Shown here one piece after another: positions 1 through 8,237 of a stretch of 16,862 bases of DNA. Under the pieces are notes generated by a model, which searched no databases, was not told where the DNA came from, and saw only the letters and a program-made list of their open reading frames with translations. Numbering within the stretch: position 1 is the first letter of the stretch; every line of letters begins with the position of its first letter. A program made the position numbers and the translations under genes. The DNA comes from Bacillota bacterium (GTDB taxonomy: Bacteria > Bacillota > UBA994). Where the stretch lies: the NCBI GenBank assembly GCA_018725275.1, contig QLUC01000028.1, forward strand, positions 1 through 16,862, in the 5' to 3' direction.

Positions 1-25
1 GTGCCAGAAAGATGGCGATGATGAA

Positions 26-1462
26 ATGGCGCGTCCAGAAAGTGCCCCCTGGCTCAGGCAGACCCTCCTGACCTTGCTTTGTTCAATAGATGAGGGCGTG
101 CATATCGTGGACGAGACTGGGGTGACCGTGTACTACAATGCCCAGGCAGCCGAGCTTGATGGGCTAGACCCCGAGAGCGTGCTCGGCAAGCATGTCCTTG
201 ATGTGTACCCCTCCCTCAATGCCGAAAACAGCACCCTGCTCCAAGTCTGCCGCCACAAGCGCCCGGTCCTCTCCAAGCAGCAGTCTTTTACGAATTTTAA
301 GGGCAAGAAGATTACGACCGTCAATACCACCTTGCCCATCATTTTGGAACATCGCCTCGTGGGGGCGGTGGAGGTGAGCCAAAACCTGACCACCGTCCGC
401 GAGCTCTCCGAAAAGTTGGCCGATCTGCAAGCGCAGGCGCACGAGTCGCCCAGTGAGCCCCTTTTTGCCGCTCGCTCCCTCGCTCGCTTTACCTTCGCCG
501 ACATCATCGGGCAGTCTGGTGCTTTGCTGCTGGTCAAGTTGCAGGCGGAACGCAGTGCGCAAACGCAATCCTCGCTCTTAGTTTTGGGAGCGACAGGAAC
601 GGGCAAGGAGCTGGTGGTGCAAGCGGTGCATAATGCCAGCGCTCGCCGTCACAAGCCCTTTATCGCCCAAAACTGCGCCGCCTTGCCCGAAACCCTGCTC
701 GAGTCGATTTTGTTTGGCACCATCCGGGGTAGCTTCACCGGGGCGGAAAATCGGCCGGGGTTATTTGAAGTCGCCAGTGGGGGCACGCTGTTCCTTGACG
801 AAATAAACGCCATGCCGATTTCTTTGCAGGCCAAGCTGCTCCGGGTCTTGCAGGACGGATATGTGCGGCGGGTGGGCGATGCTAAGGTGCGCCCGGTCGA
901 TGTGCGCATCATCACCGCCATGAATGAGGAGCCCTTCGCCGCCATCCGTAAGGGACAGCTGCGGGAAGACCTCTACTACCGCATCAACGTGGTCACGCTG
1001 CGCTTGCCGCCCCTTAGGGAGAGAGAGGGGGATTGCCATCTCTTGGCGGCCCATTTTATCGAGCATTACAACCGCAGCTTTGGGCTGAAGGTCGTCGGCT
1101 TAGCGAGCGACACGGCCGAGATATTTAGCGCCTATCACTGGCCCGGCAATGTGCGCGAGCTCCAGCATGCCATTGAGGGGGCCATGAACGTAATCTCCGG
1201 CCCCTATATTTTGCCGCAACACCTGCCGCCACAGATAGCGGATAGCGCCCTTAACCAGAACTACAAGGACGCCGCAGCCCCCTTGCCGTATGCCCTGCGG
1301 GTAGGGCAGAGCCTGCATGATGCGCTAGCGGAGGTCGAGGGGCGTTTCCTCGAACAGGCCATGCAGCAAGCGAGGGGCAATACTACCCTAGCGGCCGAGA
1401 TTCTCCGCATTCCCCGTCAGACCATGCAGTATAAATTGCGCAGTCACTACCCTAGGCCCTAG
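26..1462 (+). CDS. RocR-type sigma-54-dependent transcriptional activator (PAS, AAA+, Fis HTH)
   Basis: This is an enhancer-binding protein that would activate sigma-54 RNA polymerase. Visible domains, in order: an N-terminal PAS sensor (about residues 12-125), an AAA+ central domain (about 155-390) and a Fis-type helix-turn-helix at the C-terminus (about 436-473). The AAA+ domain shows Walker A GATGTGKE (188-195), the sigma-54 contact loop as GSFTGA (235-240, usually GAFTGA) and Walker B TLFLDEIN (254-261). The PAS segment resembles B. subtilis RocR, for example the stretch around FKGKKITTVN (91-100). RocR controls amino-acid catabolism, so lysine or a pathway intermediate is a reasonable inferred signal. 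The gene lies directly upstream of a perfect sigma-54 promoter and the lysine genes. The frame is open to the window edge and no good ribosome site precedes the ATG at 26, so the true start could lie outside the window. The family call is secure; the effector is unknown. Confidence 0.92.
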   Translation: MARPESAPWLRQTLLTLLCSIDEGVHIVDETGVTVYYNAQAAELDGLDPESVLGKHVLDVYPSLNAENSTLLQVCRHKRPVLSKQQSFTNFKGKKITTVNTTLPIILEHRLVGAVEVSQNLTTVRELSEKLADLQAQAHESPSEPLFAARSLARFTFADIIGQSGALLLVKLQAERSAQTQSSLLVLGATGTGKELVVQAVHNASARRHKPFIAQNCAALPETLLESILFGTIRGSFTGAENRPGLFEVASGGTLFLDEINAMPISLQAKLLRVLQDGYVRRVGDAKVRPVDVRIITAMNEEPFAAIRKGQLREDLYYRINVVTLRLPPLREREGDCHLLAAHFIEHYNRSFGLKVVGLASDTAEIFSAYHWPGNVRELQHAIEGAMNVISGPYILPQHLPPQIADSALNQNYKDAAAPLPYALRVGQSLHDALAEVEGRFLEQAMQQARGNTTLAAEILRIPRQTMQYKLRSHYPRP

Positions 1463-1472
1463 CGTTGTACGA

Positions 1473-1489
1473 TTGGCACAATTCTTGCA
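1473..1489 (+). promoter_or_regulatory. sigma-54 (-24/-12) promoter of the kdd-kam operon
   Basis: The sequence TTGGCACAATTCTTGCA matches the sigma-54 consensus TGGCAC-N5-TTGCA exactly. The invariant GG (1475-1476) and GC (1487-1488) are separated by the required 10 bases. It sits between the end of the sigma-54 activator gene and the kdd ribosome site, and predicts a transcript start near 1500. Activator sites would be expected upstream, inside the 3' part of the activator gene, but I could not pick them out with confidence. Confidence 0.93.
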
Positions 1490-1520
1490 TACTAATTGCG
1501 AGGGTAGCGGACAAATTAAA

Positions 1521-1527
1521 AGGGAGG
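1521..1527 (+). promoter_or_regulatory. ribosome binding site deciding the kdd start
   Basis: AGGGAGG lies 8 bases before the ATG at 1536. It fixes the kdd start there, rather than at an in-frame TTG at 1473 that lies inside the sigma-54 promoter. Confidence 0.85.
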
Positions 1528-1535
1528 TTGTAGCT

Positions 1536-2576
1536 ATGCAAAGACAGGGCTGTCCATACGGCACGCACCGGGTCATCTCTCCGACTGGGGTTCTGCCGCA
1601 GCCGGCATGGAAGATTGACAATACCATGGCCATTTACGATAACGAAATTCTCGTTGATGTCGAGCGCTTGAACATCGACTCGGCCAGTTTCACCGAAATC
1701 AAGAAGCGCGCCAATTACGATGAGGCAACTATTCGCCGCCTTATTCTCGACCTGGTGGCCGAAAGGGGCAAGCACCACAACCCCAATACCGGAAGTGGCG
1801 GCATGTTCATCGGCCGAGTGAGGGAAATTGGGCATAAATTACAGGGGAAGATTGACCTAGTGCCGGGGGACCGCATTGCTTCTTTGGTGTCCTTGTCGCT
1901 GACGCCCCTCTATATAGCGGAGATAGTTGCGGTGCGCCAAGAGGTAGACCAGGTCGCTATCCGGGGGCAGGCCATCCTCTTTGCCTCGGGCATCTATGCC
2001 AAGTTGCCTGCCGATATGCCCGACGCATTGGCGTTGGCGGTGCTCGACGTTGCGGGTGCCCCGGCGCAAACCGCCAAGCTGGTGCGCCCGGGGGACAAGG
2101 TGCTCGTCATCGGCGGCGGCGGCAAGTCGGGCCTCCTTTGCCTGCACGAGGCCAAAAAGCGCGCCGGCATTACCGGGCAGGTACTGTCGCTCAACCCGAG
2201 TGCGGCGGCCTGCGAGCGGGTGCGGTTATTGGGCCTGGCCGATAATATCATTCAGGCTGACGCCACCGCAGCACTTGAAGTCCTAGCCGCGGTCGAAAAG
2301 GCCACCGCGGGCCATATGTGTGACTTGGTCATCAACTGCGTCAATGTGCCGGGCACCGAGATGAGTGCCATCTTGGCCACCCGCGATGGCGGGACTATCT
2401 ATTTCTTTAGCATGGCGACCTCTTTCACTGCTGCCGCCCTCGGCGCCGAAGGCGTGGGCAAGGATGTGCAGATGATTGTGGGCAATGGTTACACCAAGGA
2501 CCATGCCGCCATTTCGCTCCAAGTTTTACGGGAAAACAGGGAGTTGCAGAAGTTATTCACAGAACTTTACGCCTAA
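1536..2576 (+). CDS. kdd: L-erythro-3,5-diaminohexanoate dehydrogenase
   Basis: This enzyme oxidatively deaminates 3,5-diaminohexanoate to 5-amino-3-oxohexanoate with NAD(P)+, in the cytoplasm. It is the third step of lysine fermentation. The 346-residue product has the medium-chain-dehydrogenase-like layout of Kdd. An N-terminal substrate domain is followed by a Rossmann nucleotide fold with the glycine-rich motif VLVIGGGGKSG at about 189-199. The N-terminal segment (QGCPYGTHRVISP, about 4-16) is characteristic of the family. The start is set by the strong ribosome site at 1521-1527. It is the first gene of the operon behind the sigma-54 promoter, 15 bases before kamA. The placement and the downstream kamABCDE genes strongly support this call over a generic alcohol dehydrogenase. 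Confidence 0.93.
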   Translation: MQRQGCPYGTHRVISPTGVLPQPAWKIDNTMAIYDNEILVDVERLNIDSASFTEIKKRANYDEATIRRLILDLVAERGKHHNPNTGSGGMFIGRVREIGHKLQGKIDLVPGDRIASLVSLSLTPLYIAEIVAVRQEVDQVAIRGQAILFASGIYAKLPADMPDALALAVLDVAGAPAQTAKLVRPGDKVLVIGGGGKSGLLCLHEAKKRAGITGQVLSLNPSAAACERVRLLGLADNIIQADATAALEVLAAVEKATAGHMCDLVINCVNVPGTEMSAILATRDGGTIYFFSMATSFTAAALGAEGVGKDVQMIVGNGYTKDHAAISLQVLRENRELQKLFTELYA

Positions 2577-2591
2577 CAGGAAGGTGAGATA

Positions 2592-3848
2592 ATGCCACAT
2601 TACAAAGAAATTTCTCTCTGGCAGCACGCTACCGAGGCAGAATGGGGCGATTGGCGCTGGCAATGGCGCAATCGCCTGCAAGACACCGATTCACTTTCTA
2701 AAGTGGTTTCGCTCGACCCGGAGGAGGCCGAGGTAGTTTCCGAGGCGCTCCTGTCGTTGCGCATGGCTATTACCCCCTACTATGCCTCGCTCATTGACGC
2801 GGACGACCCTCACTGCCCGATACGCAAGCAGGCCATCCCCACTAGGTCCGAGCTAATTACGGCGCCGGAGGATATGACTGACCCCCTGCACGAAGACACG
2901 GATTCGCCGGTGCCCGGTCTCACCCATCGCTACCCGGACCGAGTCCTGTTTCTCGTCACCGACCAGTGTGCCATGTACTGTCGGCACTGCACGCGGCGGC
3001 GCTTTGCCGGGCAGCATGACCAGCCCGCCACGCGTGAGCAGATCGATAAATGCCTCGAGTATATTCGCCAGACCACAGTCGTGCGGGACGTCCTCTTGTC
3101 CGGAGGCGATCCCTTAGCGCAGAGTGATGAGCGCCTAGAGTACATCATCAGCCGCCTGCGTGAAATCCCCCATGTCGAGATCATCCGCCTGGGCACCCGC
3201 ATGCCCGTGGTCCTGCCCATGCGCATCACCCCTATGCTCTGCACTATGTTAAAAAAGTACCACCCGCTTTGGGTTAATGTGCACTTTAACCACCCGAAGG
3301 AAATCACCCCCGAGGCCAAAGCAGCCTGCGCCATGCTGGCAGATGCGGGTATTCCGCTGGGCAATCAGTCCGTGCTCCTGCGCGGGGTGAACGACTGCCC
3401 CCACATCATGAAGAAGCTAGTGCATGAGCTGGTGCGCATGCGGGTTCGTCCGTACTATATTTACCAATGCGACCTATCCCAGGGAATTTCGCATCTGCGT
3501 ACCTCGGTAGCGCGTGGCATTGAGATTATTGAGAGCCTGCGCGGGCACACCTCGGGTTTTGCGGTGCCGACCTTTGTGGTCGACGCCCCCGGCGGGGGAG
3601 GCAAGATACCGGTTATGCCGCAGTACCTCATTTCCATGGCGGACCGCAAGGTAATTTTGCGCAACTTTGAAGGTGTCATCTCCGGCTATACCGAGCCGGA
3701 AGACAAGCATAGCCACTGTCTACAGTGTGGGGTCTGCGTAAAACACAGTCACATCGGCATAACCTCTCTCTTTGGGGGCGACAGGGTATCCATTGAGCCC
3801 GCGGGGCTGCTTGAAGAGAGAAAACGTTTCCGTCAACCAAAGGAATAA
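2592..3848 (+). CDS. kamA: L-lysine 2,3-aminomutase (radical SAM, PLP)
   Basis: This enzyme converts L-lysine to L-beta-lysine, the entry step of the pathway. The 418 residues are close to the 416 of the Clostridium subterminale enzyme. The radical SAM motif CAMYCRHC gives C126, C130 and C133, one off from C125/C129/C132 of that enzyme. The PLP lysine is K338 in PGGGGKIP, and substrate-binding aspartates are D294 (YQCD) and D331. A C-terminal zinc-type cluster follows, with C269 plus C376, C379 and C382. That Cys spacing, CxxCxxC, differs from the CxCxxC I recall for C. subterminale. AACAGGAAGGTG precedes the ATG. The stop codon overlaps the kamB start in TAATG, which implies translational coupling. 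Lysine specificity, as opposed to glutamate 2,3-aminomutase or EpmB, follows from the context and conserved aspartates. Confidence 0.97.
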   Translation: MPHYKEISLWQHATEAEWGDWRWQWRNRLQDTDSLSKVVSLDPEEAEVVSEALLSLRMAITPYYASLIDADDPHCPIRKQAIPTRSELITAPEDMTDPLHEDTDSPVPGLTHRYPDRVLFLVTDQCAMYCRHCTRRRFAGQHDQPATREQIDKCLEYIRQTTVVRDVLLSGGDPLAQSDERLEYIISRLREIPHVEIIRLGTRMPVVLPMRITPMLCTMLKKYHPLWVNVHFNHPKEITPEAKAACAMLADAGIPLGNQSVLLRGVNDCPHIMKKLVHELVRMRVRPYYIYQCDLSQGISHLRTSVARGIEIIESLRGHTSGFAVPTFVVDAPGGGGKIPVMPQYLISMADRKVILRNFEGVISGYTEPEDKHSHCLQCGVCVKHSHIGITSLFGGDRVSIEPAGLLEERKRFRQPKE

Positions 3849-4897
3849 TGCGACTTTTAGATATCATCACCCAACAAGCTTTGCGTTCGGTCGCGGTGGT
3901 GGGCCTAGCCAAGAATGCCGGTAAGACGGTGGCACTAAACAGCCTCATTCGCCAAGCAGCGGAGAGGGGGCTGGCCTTGGGTCTGTCTTCCGTTGGCTAC
4001 GACGGCGAAAAAATAGATTTCGTGAGCCGTCTGGCCAAACCTCGCATCGACGTCGAGGCAGGGACGGTTATCGCTACGGCCGCGGCCACGCTCGAGCGGG
4101 CTACAGCTCCGCTGGAGATTATCGCGACCACCAATTTCGTTACAGCTCTAGGCGAAGTAATGCTCGTGCGAGCTCGCGAAGGAGGCTCGGTGGAAGTTGC
4201 CGGTCCTGATAGCTACCGCGAAATGGGAGTATGCATTGCGCGCATGCAAGAGCTAGGCTGCGAACTCATCTTGGTTGATGGTGCTTTAGACCGGGTGGGT
4301 GGGGCGGCCCCCACCCTGACCGAGGGGGCCATTCTTGCTACCGGAGCAGTGGCTGGCAGTAGTCTTGGCCGCATCCTGTCTCGTACCTTGCACATGGTGC
4401 ACCTCTTTTCGTTGCCCGAGGTGGTGCACCGAGAATTGCGGGTGGCCGCCACGGGGGCCATAGAGGCGGGGCGGATCTTGCTTTTTACCGCCGAGGGCGA
4501 GCGGACTTTGCCGTTTAGAACGGCCCTCGGCCACGCCGCCGCGGTGGTCGATTGCCTGCCCCTAGTCGAGCCTTGCTACCTCATCGTGCCCGGGGCCATC
4601 AACGAATCACTCCTCAGCGAGTTAGCCAATCGGCCTCGCCTGTGCCGGAATGTCGTGCTCATCTGTCAGGACCCAACCCACATCTTTTCCTGGCCCGAGG
4701 TGTGGCAAAAGTACACCGGCTGCGGGGGTAGGGTAGAAGTGCTCAAGCATATTCGCCTGCTGGCCGTGACGGTCAATCCCACCGCGCCGCGCGGCAGGTC
4801 CTATCCGCCGGCAGAGTTTGCCCGCGAAATAGCGCTATCCCTGCTGCCGCTGCCGGTCTTTGACTTGTTTATCTCCGACCGAGCAGTGGGTGTATAA
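3848..4897 (+). CDS. kamB: KamB, presumed lysine 5,6-aminomutase reactivase subunit (P-loop protein)
   Basis: This 349-residue cytoplasmic protein has no transmembrane segment that I can see. Its N-terminus carries a P-loop, GLAKNAGKT (19-27), followed by SSVGYDGEKIDF (about 43-54), a layout recalling MobB or dethiobiotin-synthetase-like P-loop enzymes. A hydrophobic strand ending in LILVDGALDR (about 140-149) is a plausible Walker B. The name rests on position: a P-loop gene between kamA and a MutS-like gene upstream of kamDE is the conserved kamB slot of lysine fermenters. A role in reactivating the B12-dependent KamDE, by analogy with other B12-mutase or diol dehydratase reactivases, is proposed for the family and not demonstrated by this sequence. 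It starts at ATG 3848, overlapping the kamA stop by one base, with AAAGGA upstream. Confidence 0.82.
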   Translation: MRLLDIITQQALRSVAVVGLAKNAGKTVALNSLIRQAAERGLALGLSSVGYDGEKIDFVSRLAKPRIDVEAGTVIATAAATLERATAPLEIIATTNFVTALGEVMLVRAREGGSVEVAGPDSYREMGVCIARMQELGCELILVDGALDRVGGAAPTLTEGAILATGAVAGSSLGRILSRTLHMVHLFSLPEVVHRELRVAATGAIEAGRILLFTAEGERTLPFRTALGHAAAVVDCLPLVEPCYLIVPGAINESLLSELANRPRLCRNVVLICQDPTHIFSWPEVWQKYTGCGGRVEVLKHIRLLAVTVNPTAPRGRSYPPAEFAREIALSLLPLPVFDLFISDRAVGV

Positions 4898-4904
4898 TTG
4901 ATGA

Positions 4905-4913
4905 AGAGGAGAG
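4905..4913 (+). promoter_or_regulatory. ribosome binding site deciding the GTG start of kamC
   Basis: AGAGGAGAG lies 6 bases before GTG 4920 and supports that non-ATG start. The nearby ATG at 4901 opens a short unrelated frame. Confidence 0.75.
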
Positions 4914-4919
4914 TTATCT

Positions 4920-6572
4920 GTGCGTCCATGGTCAGAGCAGAGCGCCGTGCTCGGTCTTTCATATTTTTTTACATCCCTAAACCCGGCCTCACCCTACGGC
5001 AGAGCCCAGCTGACCCGCCTCGTGCCCTATGTGCCGGGCGAAGAAGCACTGCTCGAGGAGGAGCTCCTGGCGGTGGGGTTATTTGTGACCTTGCTCGAGA
5101 GCTCGGCTAGCGATGCACGTCTAGCCAAGGTGCGCCACCATCTAGCCCAGATCCCCGATTGGCGTGAGCAATTCAATCGGGTGGCAGCCGGAGGGACCTT
5201 GTCGGATGCCGAGCTGTTTACCCTCAAACAGAACCTCTTTTTCTTTGCGGACATCAAGAACCTCTTGGCAGAAGAACCTACTCTGGTGGCAGATTTTGCG
5301 CCGCCGGATTTCTCGGCGCTCATGGCCTTGCTTGACCCGGAGAAGACAGGTTCGCCTTCGTTCTATCTTTCAGATGCCTACTCCCCTCGTCTCGCCGCCA
5401 TTCGCCGACACATTCGGGATGAGCGCAAAGAGGCCACTCGTCTTTCCCTAACACTGCAGGAGAAGGCGGCAAGGACAGTCGCGCTAGCCTTTAACTTCTC
5501 CGGGGAGGTGACCGTGCCGCGGCGTGAGGTTAAGGTGATAGCCGGCCTTGAGGAGAGCGGTTTGTTTGCGCTGAGCCGCGAAACTTACACCGACCTCAGC
5601 TATACAAGGAAACCAACGGCACAAGAAGTGGCCAAGGCCGCCCATATCGAAACCCAAAAGCGGTTAGAGCACGAAGAAGAAGAGAAGGTGCGCCGGCAGT
5701 TGGCAGAGGACATTCGGCCCAGCCTGCCTTTGCTCGGGCAGGCCATGGCCCGCCTCGGCCGCCTCGACCTCACCTTGAGCAAGGCTTTGCTCGCTCGCCG
5801 CTGGCGGGGCACGAGGCCGAGCATTGTGTCTGGCGATAGGCCCTTGCAGTTTTCCATGACCGCCGCGCGGCACCCCGAGGTCGAGGCCGCCTTGCGGGCG
5901 GAGGGGCTGGAGTTTACCCCCATAGGCGTAACACTGACTCGCGGGGTCACCGTAATTACCGGAGCGAACATGGGGGGTAAGACAGTTGCCCTTGGCACGG
6001 TCGGCCTGTTGGCCGCTCTCGCCGCCTATGGCATGTATGTCCCCGCCGAGGCATGTCGCACCTCGCTTTTTCAGGGCATCACCTTGCTCACAGGAGAATA
6101 TCGCCCCGGTGCGTCCGGACTTAGCCGTTTTGGGCAAGAAATCGTCAACTTGAACCAGAGCCTCCCGGCGGGTCAGAGCCGTAGCCTACTCCTCATTGAT
6201 GAGTTTGCCGCATCCACCAATCCGCGCGAGGGCAGTGCCCTGGCGCAAGCCTTGGTTGAGCACCTAGACCAAACCGAGAGCATCACCATGCTCACCACCC
6301 ATTATGAACGCTTGGCGCGGCTCGGGGCAGTCGCCCATTGGCAGGTCGTGGGGCTTAGTCAGGTGCCGAGTGCTGTGCTGGCCCAGGCTCTAGCTGCCGC
6401 AGGCAGCGATGCCATCAACCATTTGAGTAAGCTCATGGACTATCGGCTTTTTCGCGTGGAGCCCTCCGAGGCTCACTCGCGCGAAGCCCTGCGCGTTGCT
6501 CGCTTTTTGGGCTTGCCGGAAAGCATTGTGGAGAGAGCGCTATCGCTACTGCAGGTGAAAGGGGAGGAGTAA
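4920..6572 (+). CDS. kamC: KamC, MutS-like ATPase, presumed lysine 5,6-aminomutase reactivase
   Basis: This 550-residue protein carries a MutS-type ABC ATPase at its C-terminus. Walker A is TGANMGGKT (347-355), close to the TGPNMGGKS of MutS. A signature-like GASGLSRFGQEI (397-408) follows, then Walker B LLLIDEFA (423-430) and the H-loop histidine H461 in TTHYERL. The N-terminal half has no recognisable mismatch-binding domain; it is largely helical, with a charged coiled-coil-like stretch around 232-265. It is therefore a MutS-core ATPase without MutS DNA-recognition parts. Its place, 22 bases after kamB and 4 bases before kamD, is the kamC slot of lysine operons. The proposed job is ATP-driven reactivation of the B12 aminomutase with KamB. 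That is an annotation-level inference; a DNA-related role is unlikely but not excluded. Confidence 0.86.
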   Translation: MRPWSEQSAVLGLSYFFTSLNPASPYGRAQLTRLVPYVPGEEALLEEELLAVGLFVTLLESSASDARLAKVRHHLAQIPDWREQFNRVAAGGTLSDAELFTLKQNLFFFADIKNLLAEEPTLVADFAPPDFSALMALLDPEKTGSPSFYLSDAYSPRLAAIRRHIRDERKEATRLSLTLQEKAARTVALAFNFSGEVTVPRREVKVIAGLEESGLFALSRETYTDLSYTRKPTAQEVAKAAHIETQKRLEHEEEEKVRRQLAEDIRPSLPLLGQAMARLGRLDLTLSKALLARRWRGTRPSIVSGDRPLQFSMTAARHPEVEAALRAEGLEFTPIGVTLTRGVTVITGANMGGKTVALGTVGLLAALAAYGMYVPAEACRTSLFQGITLLTGEYRPGASGLSRFGQEIVNLNQSLPAGQSRSLLLIDEFAASTNPREGSALAQALVEHLDQTESITMLTTHYERLARLGAVAHWQVVGLSQVPSAVLAQALAAAGSDAINHLSKLMDYRLFRVEPSEAHSREALRVARFLGLPESIVERALSLLQVKGEE

Positions 6573-6576
6573 AATT

Positions 6577-8136
6577 ATGGGGAAGATCAATCTCGACGAA
6601 AAAAAGATAGGCCACGCGCGCAGTGCCGCCACGCGCATTGCACTTAGTTTGCAGGAATTCATTGCCGAGCACACCACCGTCGCGGTCGAGCGCACGGTGG
6701 CCAGGCTCTTTGGTATAGATGGTGTCGACGGCGAGGGTGTGCCCCTGCCTAACTTGGTGGTGGAGGACATAGTGCGCGGCGGGGGGATATCTCGCGGGGC
6801 AGCCTACTACATAGCCAATGCCTGTGTGGCGCTCGGGGCCACACCGCTGCAGGTGGCGGTTCAGGTGGCCGAAGGAAGACTGGCCCTCACCACGCTCCCC
6901 CGGGAGCAACAGGGGGTCGAAGCTTTCATCGCGCAACTAGCGGAAATAGCCCTGCAGAAGATTACTGAACGGCGCCGGCAGAGAGAAGATTATCTGGCCG
7001 AGCATGGAGAGGGGCGGCAGCCCTACCTCTATGTCATTGTGGCCACCGGCAACATTTACGAAGATGTAACCCAGGCCAAGGCCGCCGTGCGGGCAGGGGC
7101 AGATATCATCGCCGTCATTCGCACCACCGGGCAGAGCCTGCTCGACTATGTGCCCTACGGCGCGACCACCGAGGGCTTCGGGGGCACCTATGCCACGCAG
7201 CAGAACTTCCGCATCATGCGGGCGGCGCTAGATGAAGTGGGGCAGGAGCATAAGAAATACGTCCGACTCGTCAACTATGCCTCCGGCCTGTGCATGCCCG
7301 AGATAGCCGCCATCGGTGCCCTCGAGCGACTCGATATGATGTTAAACGACGCCCTCTACGGCATCCTCTTTCGCGATATCAATATGCAGCGCACCTTGGT
7401 GGACCAGCACTTCTCGCGCCTTATCAATGGCTATGCCGGCATCATCATCAATACCGGTGAGGATAATTACTTGACCACCGCTGATGCCTATGAATCTGCG
7501 CACACCGTCCTAGCCAGCCAGTTTATCAACGAGCAACTGGCGCACCTAGCCAATATTCCCGATGAGCAGATTGGTTTGGGGCATGCTTTTGAGATGGACC
7601 CCGACATCGAAGACGGCCTCTTACTAGAAATCGCTCAGGCCGCGATGGCCAGGCAAATTTTCCCTCGGGCGCCCCTTAAGTACATGCCGCCGACTAAGCA
7701 CATGACGGGGAACATCTTCAAGGGGCAGGTCATGAACGCCATGTTCAACCTGACCTCCGTCTTGACCAAGCAGGGCATTCACCTCCTGGGCATGATGACC
7801 GAGGCCATCCATACCCCCTTCCTGCAAGATCGCTATCTTGCCCTCGAGAGCGCGCGCTATGTCATGAACACCGCCCGCAACCTCGGGGACGAGATTGCCT
7901 TTGTCGCCGGTGGCAAGATTGAAAGTCGGGCCAACGAAGTGCTGGGCCAAGCTTTGCTGCTCTTGCAGGAAGTTGAAAAGACCGGGTTGATGGAGGCCAT
8001 TGAAGCGGGCATTTTTGCTGACGTCAAGCGCGGGCGTTTTGGCGGCAAGGGACTCGCGGGCGTGGTCAAGAAGGCTCCGGACTACATGAACCCCTTCCCC
8101 GCGCTTTTGGCCTCGCGCCACCTGCAGACGAAATAA
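6577..8136 (+). CDS. kamD: D-lysine/beta-lysine 5,6-aminomutase alpha subunit
   Basis: This is the large subunit of the adenosylcobalamin- and PLP-dependent 5,6-aminomutase, which turns L-beta-lysine into 3,5-diaminohexanoate. The length of 519 residues is normal. Active-site residues recalled from the Clostridium sticklandii structure appear at a constant offset of -2: R182 and S187 (in IRTTGQS), S236 (in ASGLCMPE), Y261, R266, D296 and N297 (in GEDN), and K368 (in PLKYM). This constant offset is strong evidence for an intact, functional enzyme. GGGGAGGAG sits 7 bases before ATG 6577 and overlaps the end of kamC. The next gene, kamE, starts only after a 106-base gap containing a tandem repeat. 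Confidence 0.97.
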   Translation: MGKINLDEKKIGHARSAATRIALSLQEFIAEHTTVAVERTVARLFGIDGVDGEGVPLPNLVVEDIVRGGGISRGAAYYIANACVALGATPLQVAVQVAEGRLALTTLPREQQGVEAFIAQLAEIALQKITERRRQREDYLAEHGEGRQPYLYVIVATGNIYEDVTQAKAAVRAGADIIAVIRTTGQSLLDYVPYGATTEGFGGTYATQQNFRIMRAALDEVGQEHKKYVRLVNYASGLCMPEIAAIGALERLDMMLNDALYGILFRDINMQRTLVDQHFSRLINGYAGIIINTGEDNYLTTADAYESAHTVLASQFINEQLAHLANIPDEQIGLGHAFEMDPDIEDGLLLEIAQAAMARQIFPRAPLKYMPPTKHMTGNIFKGQVMNAMFNLTSVLTKQGIHLLGMMTEAIHTPFLQDRYLALESARYVMNTARNLGDEIAFVAGGKIESRANEVLGQALLLLQEVEKTGLMEAIEAGIFADVKRGRFGGKGLAGVVKKAPDYMNPFPALLASRHLQTK

Positions 8137-8141
8137 AGCGA

Positions 8142-8154
8142 GCACCAATGGTGC
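8142..8154. promoter_or_regulatory. dyad GCACCA-A-TGGTGC after kamD
   Basis: GCACCAATGGTGC is a perfect inverted repeat with 6-base arms around one central base, starting 6 bases after the kamD stop. Its right arm overlaps the first copy of the 19-bp tandem repeat. The central base is too short for a stable RNA loop unless the inner pairs open, so a protein-binding dyad or weak hairpin is equally possible. No T-run follows, so it is not an intrinsic terminator. Confidence 0.5.
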
Positions 8155-8187
8155 GTCGTCCAAACCAAGGTGCGTCGTCCAAACCAA
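8150..8187. repeat. two exact tandem copies of a 19-bp unit between kamD and kamE
   Basis: The unit GGTGCGTCGTCCAAACCAA occurs at 8150-8168 and again without a gap at 8169-8187. It fills much of the 106-base spacer between the two genes of one heteromeric enzyme, while most other genes of this operon are only 4-22 bases apart. No coding function is apparent. It may be a recent duplication or a regulatory or RNA-stability element. Confidence 0.9.
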
Positions 8188-8229
8188 GGCGTTGTTCCTG
8201 TTCTGATTCGTGACATTTGAACAAAGTGC

Positions 8230-8237
8230 AGGAGGTG
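8230..8237 (+). promoter_or_regulatory. ribosome binding site deciding the kamE start
   Basis: AGGAGGTG is a near-perfect anti-16S complement, 5 bases before ATG 8243. It rules out the in-frame upstream GTG at 8210, which has no such site. Confidence 0.9.

Noticed and set aside
133..1318. Several long minus-strand frames within the activator gene
   Set aside because: They are antisense shadows of a strongly conserved coding region in GC-rich DNA, with no family motif.
1473..1535. In-frame TTG start extending kdd by 21 codons
   Set aside because: These codons cover the sigma-54 promoter and the 5' leader; a strong ribosome site precedes ATG 1536.
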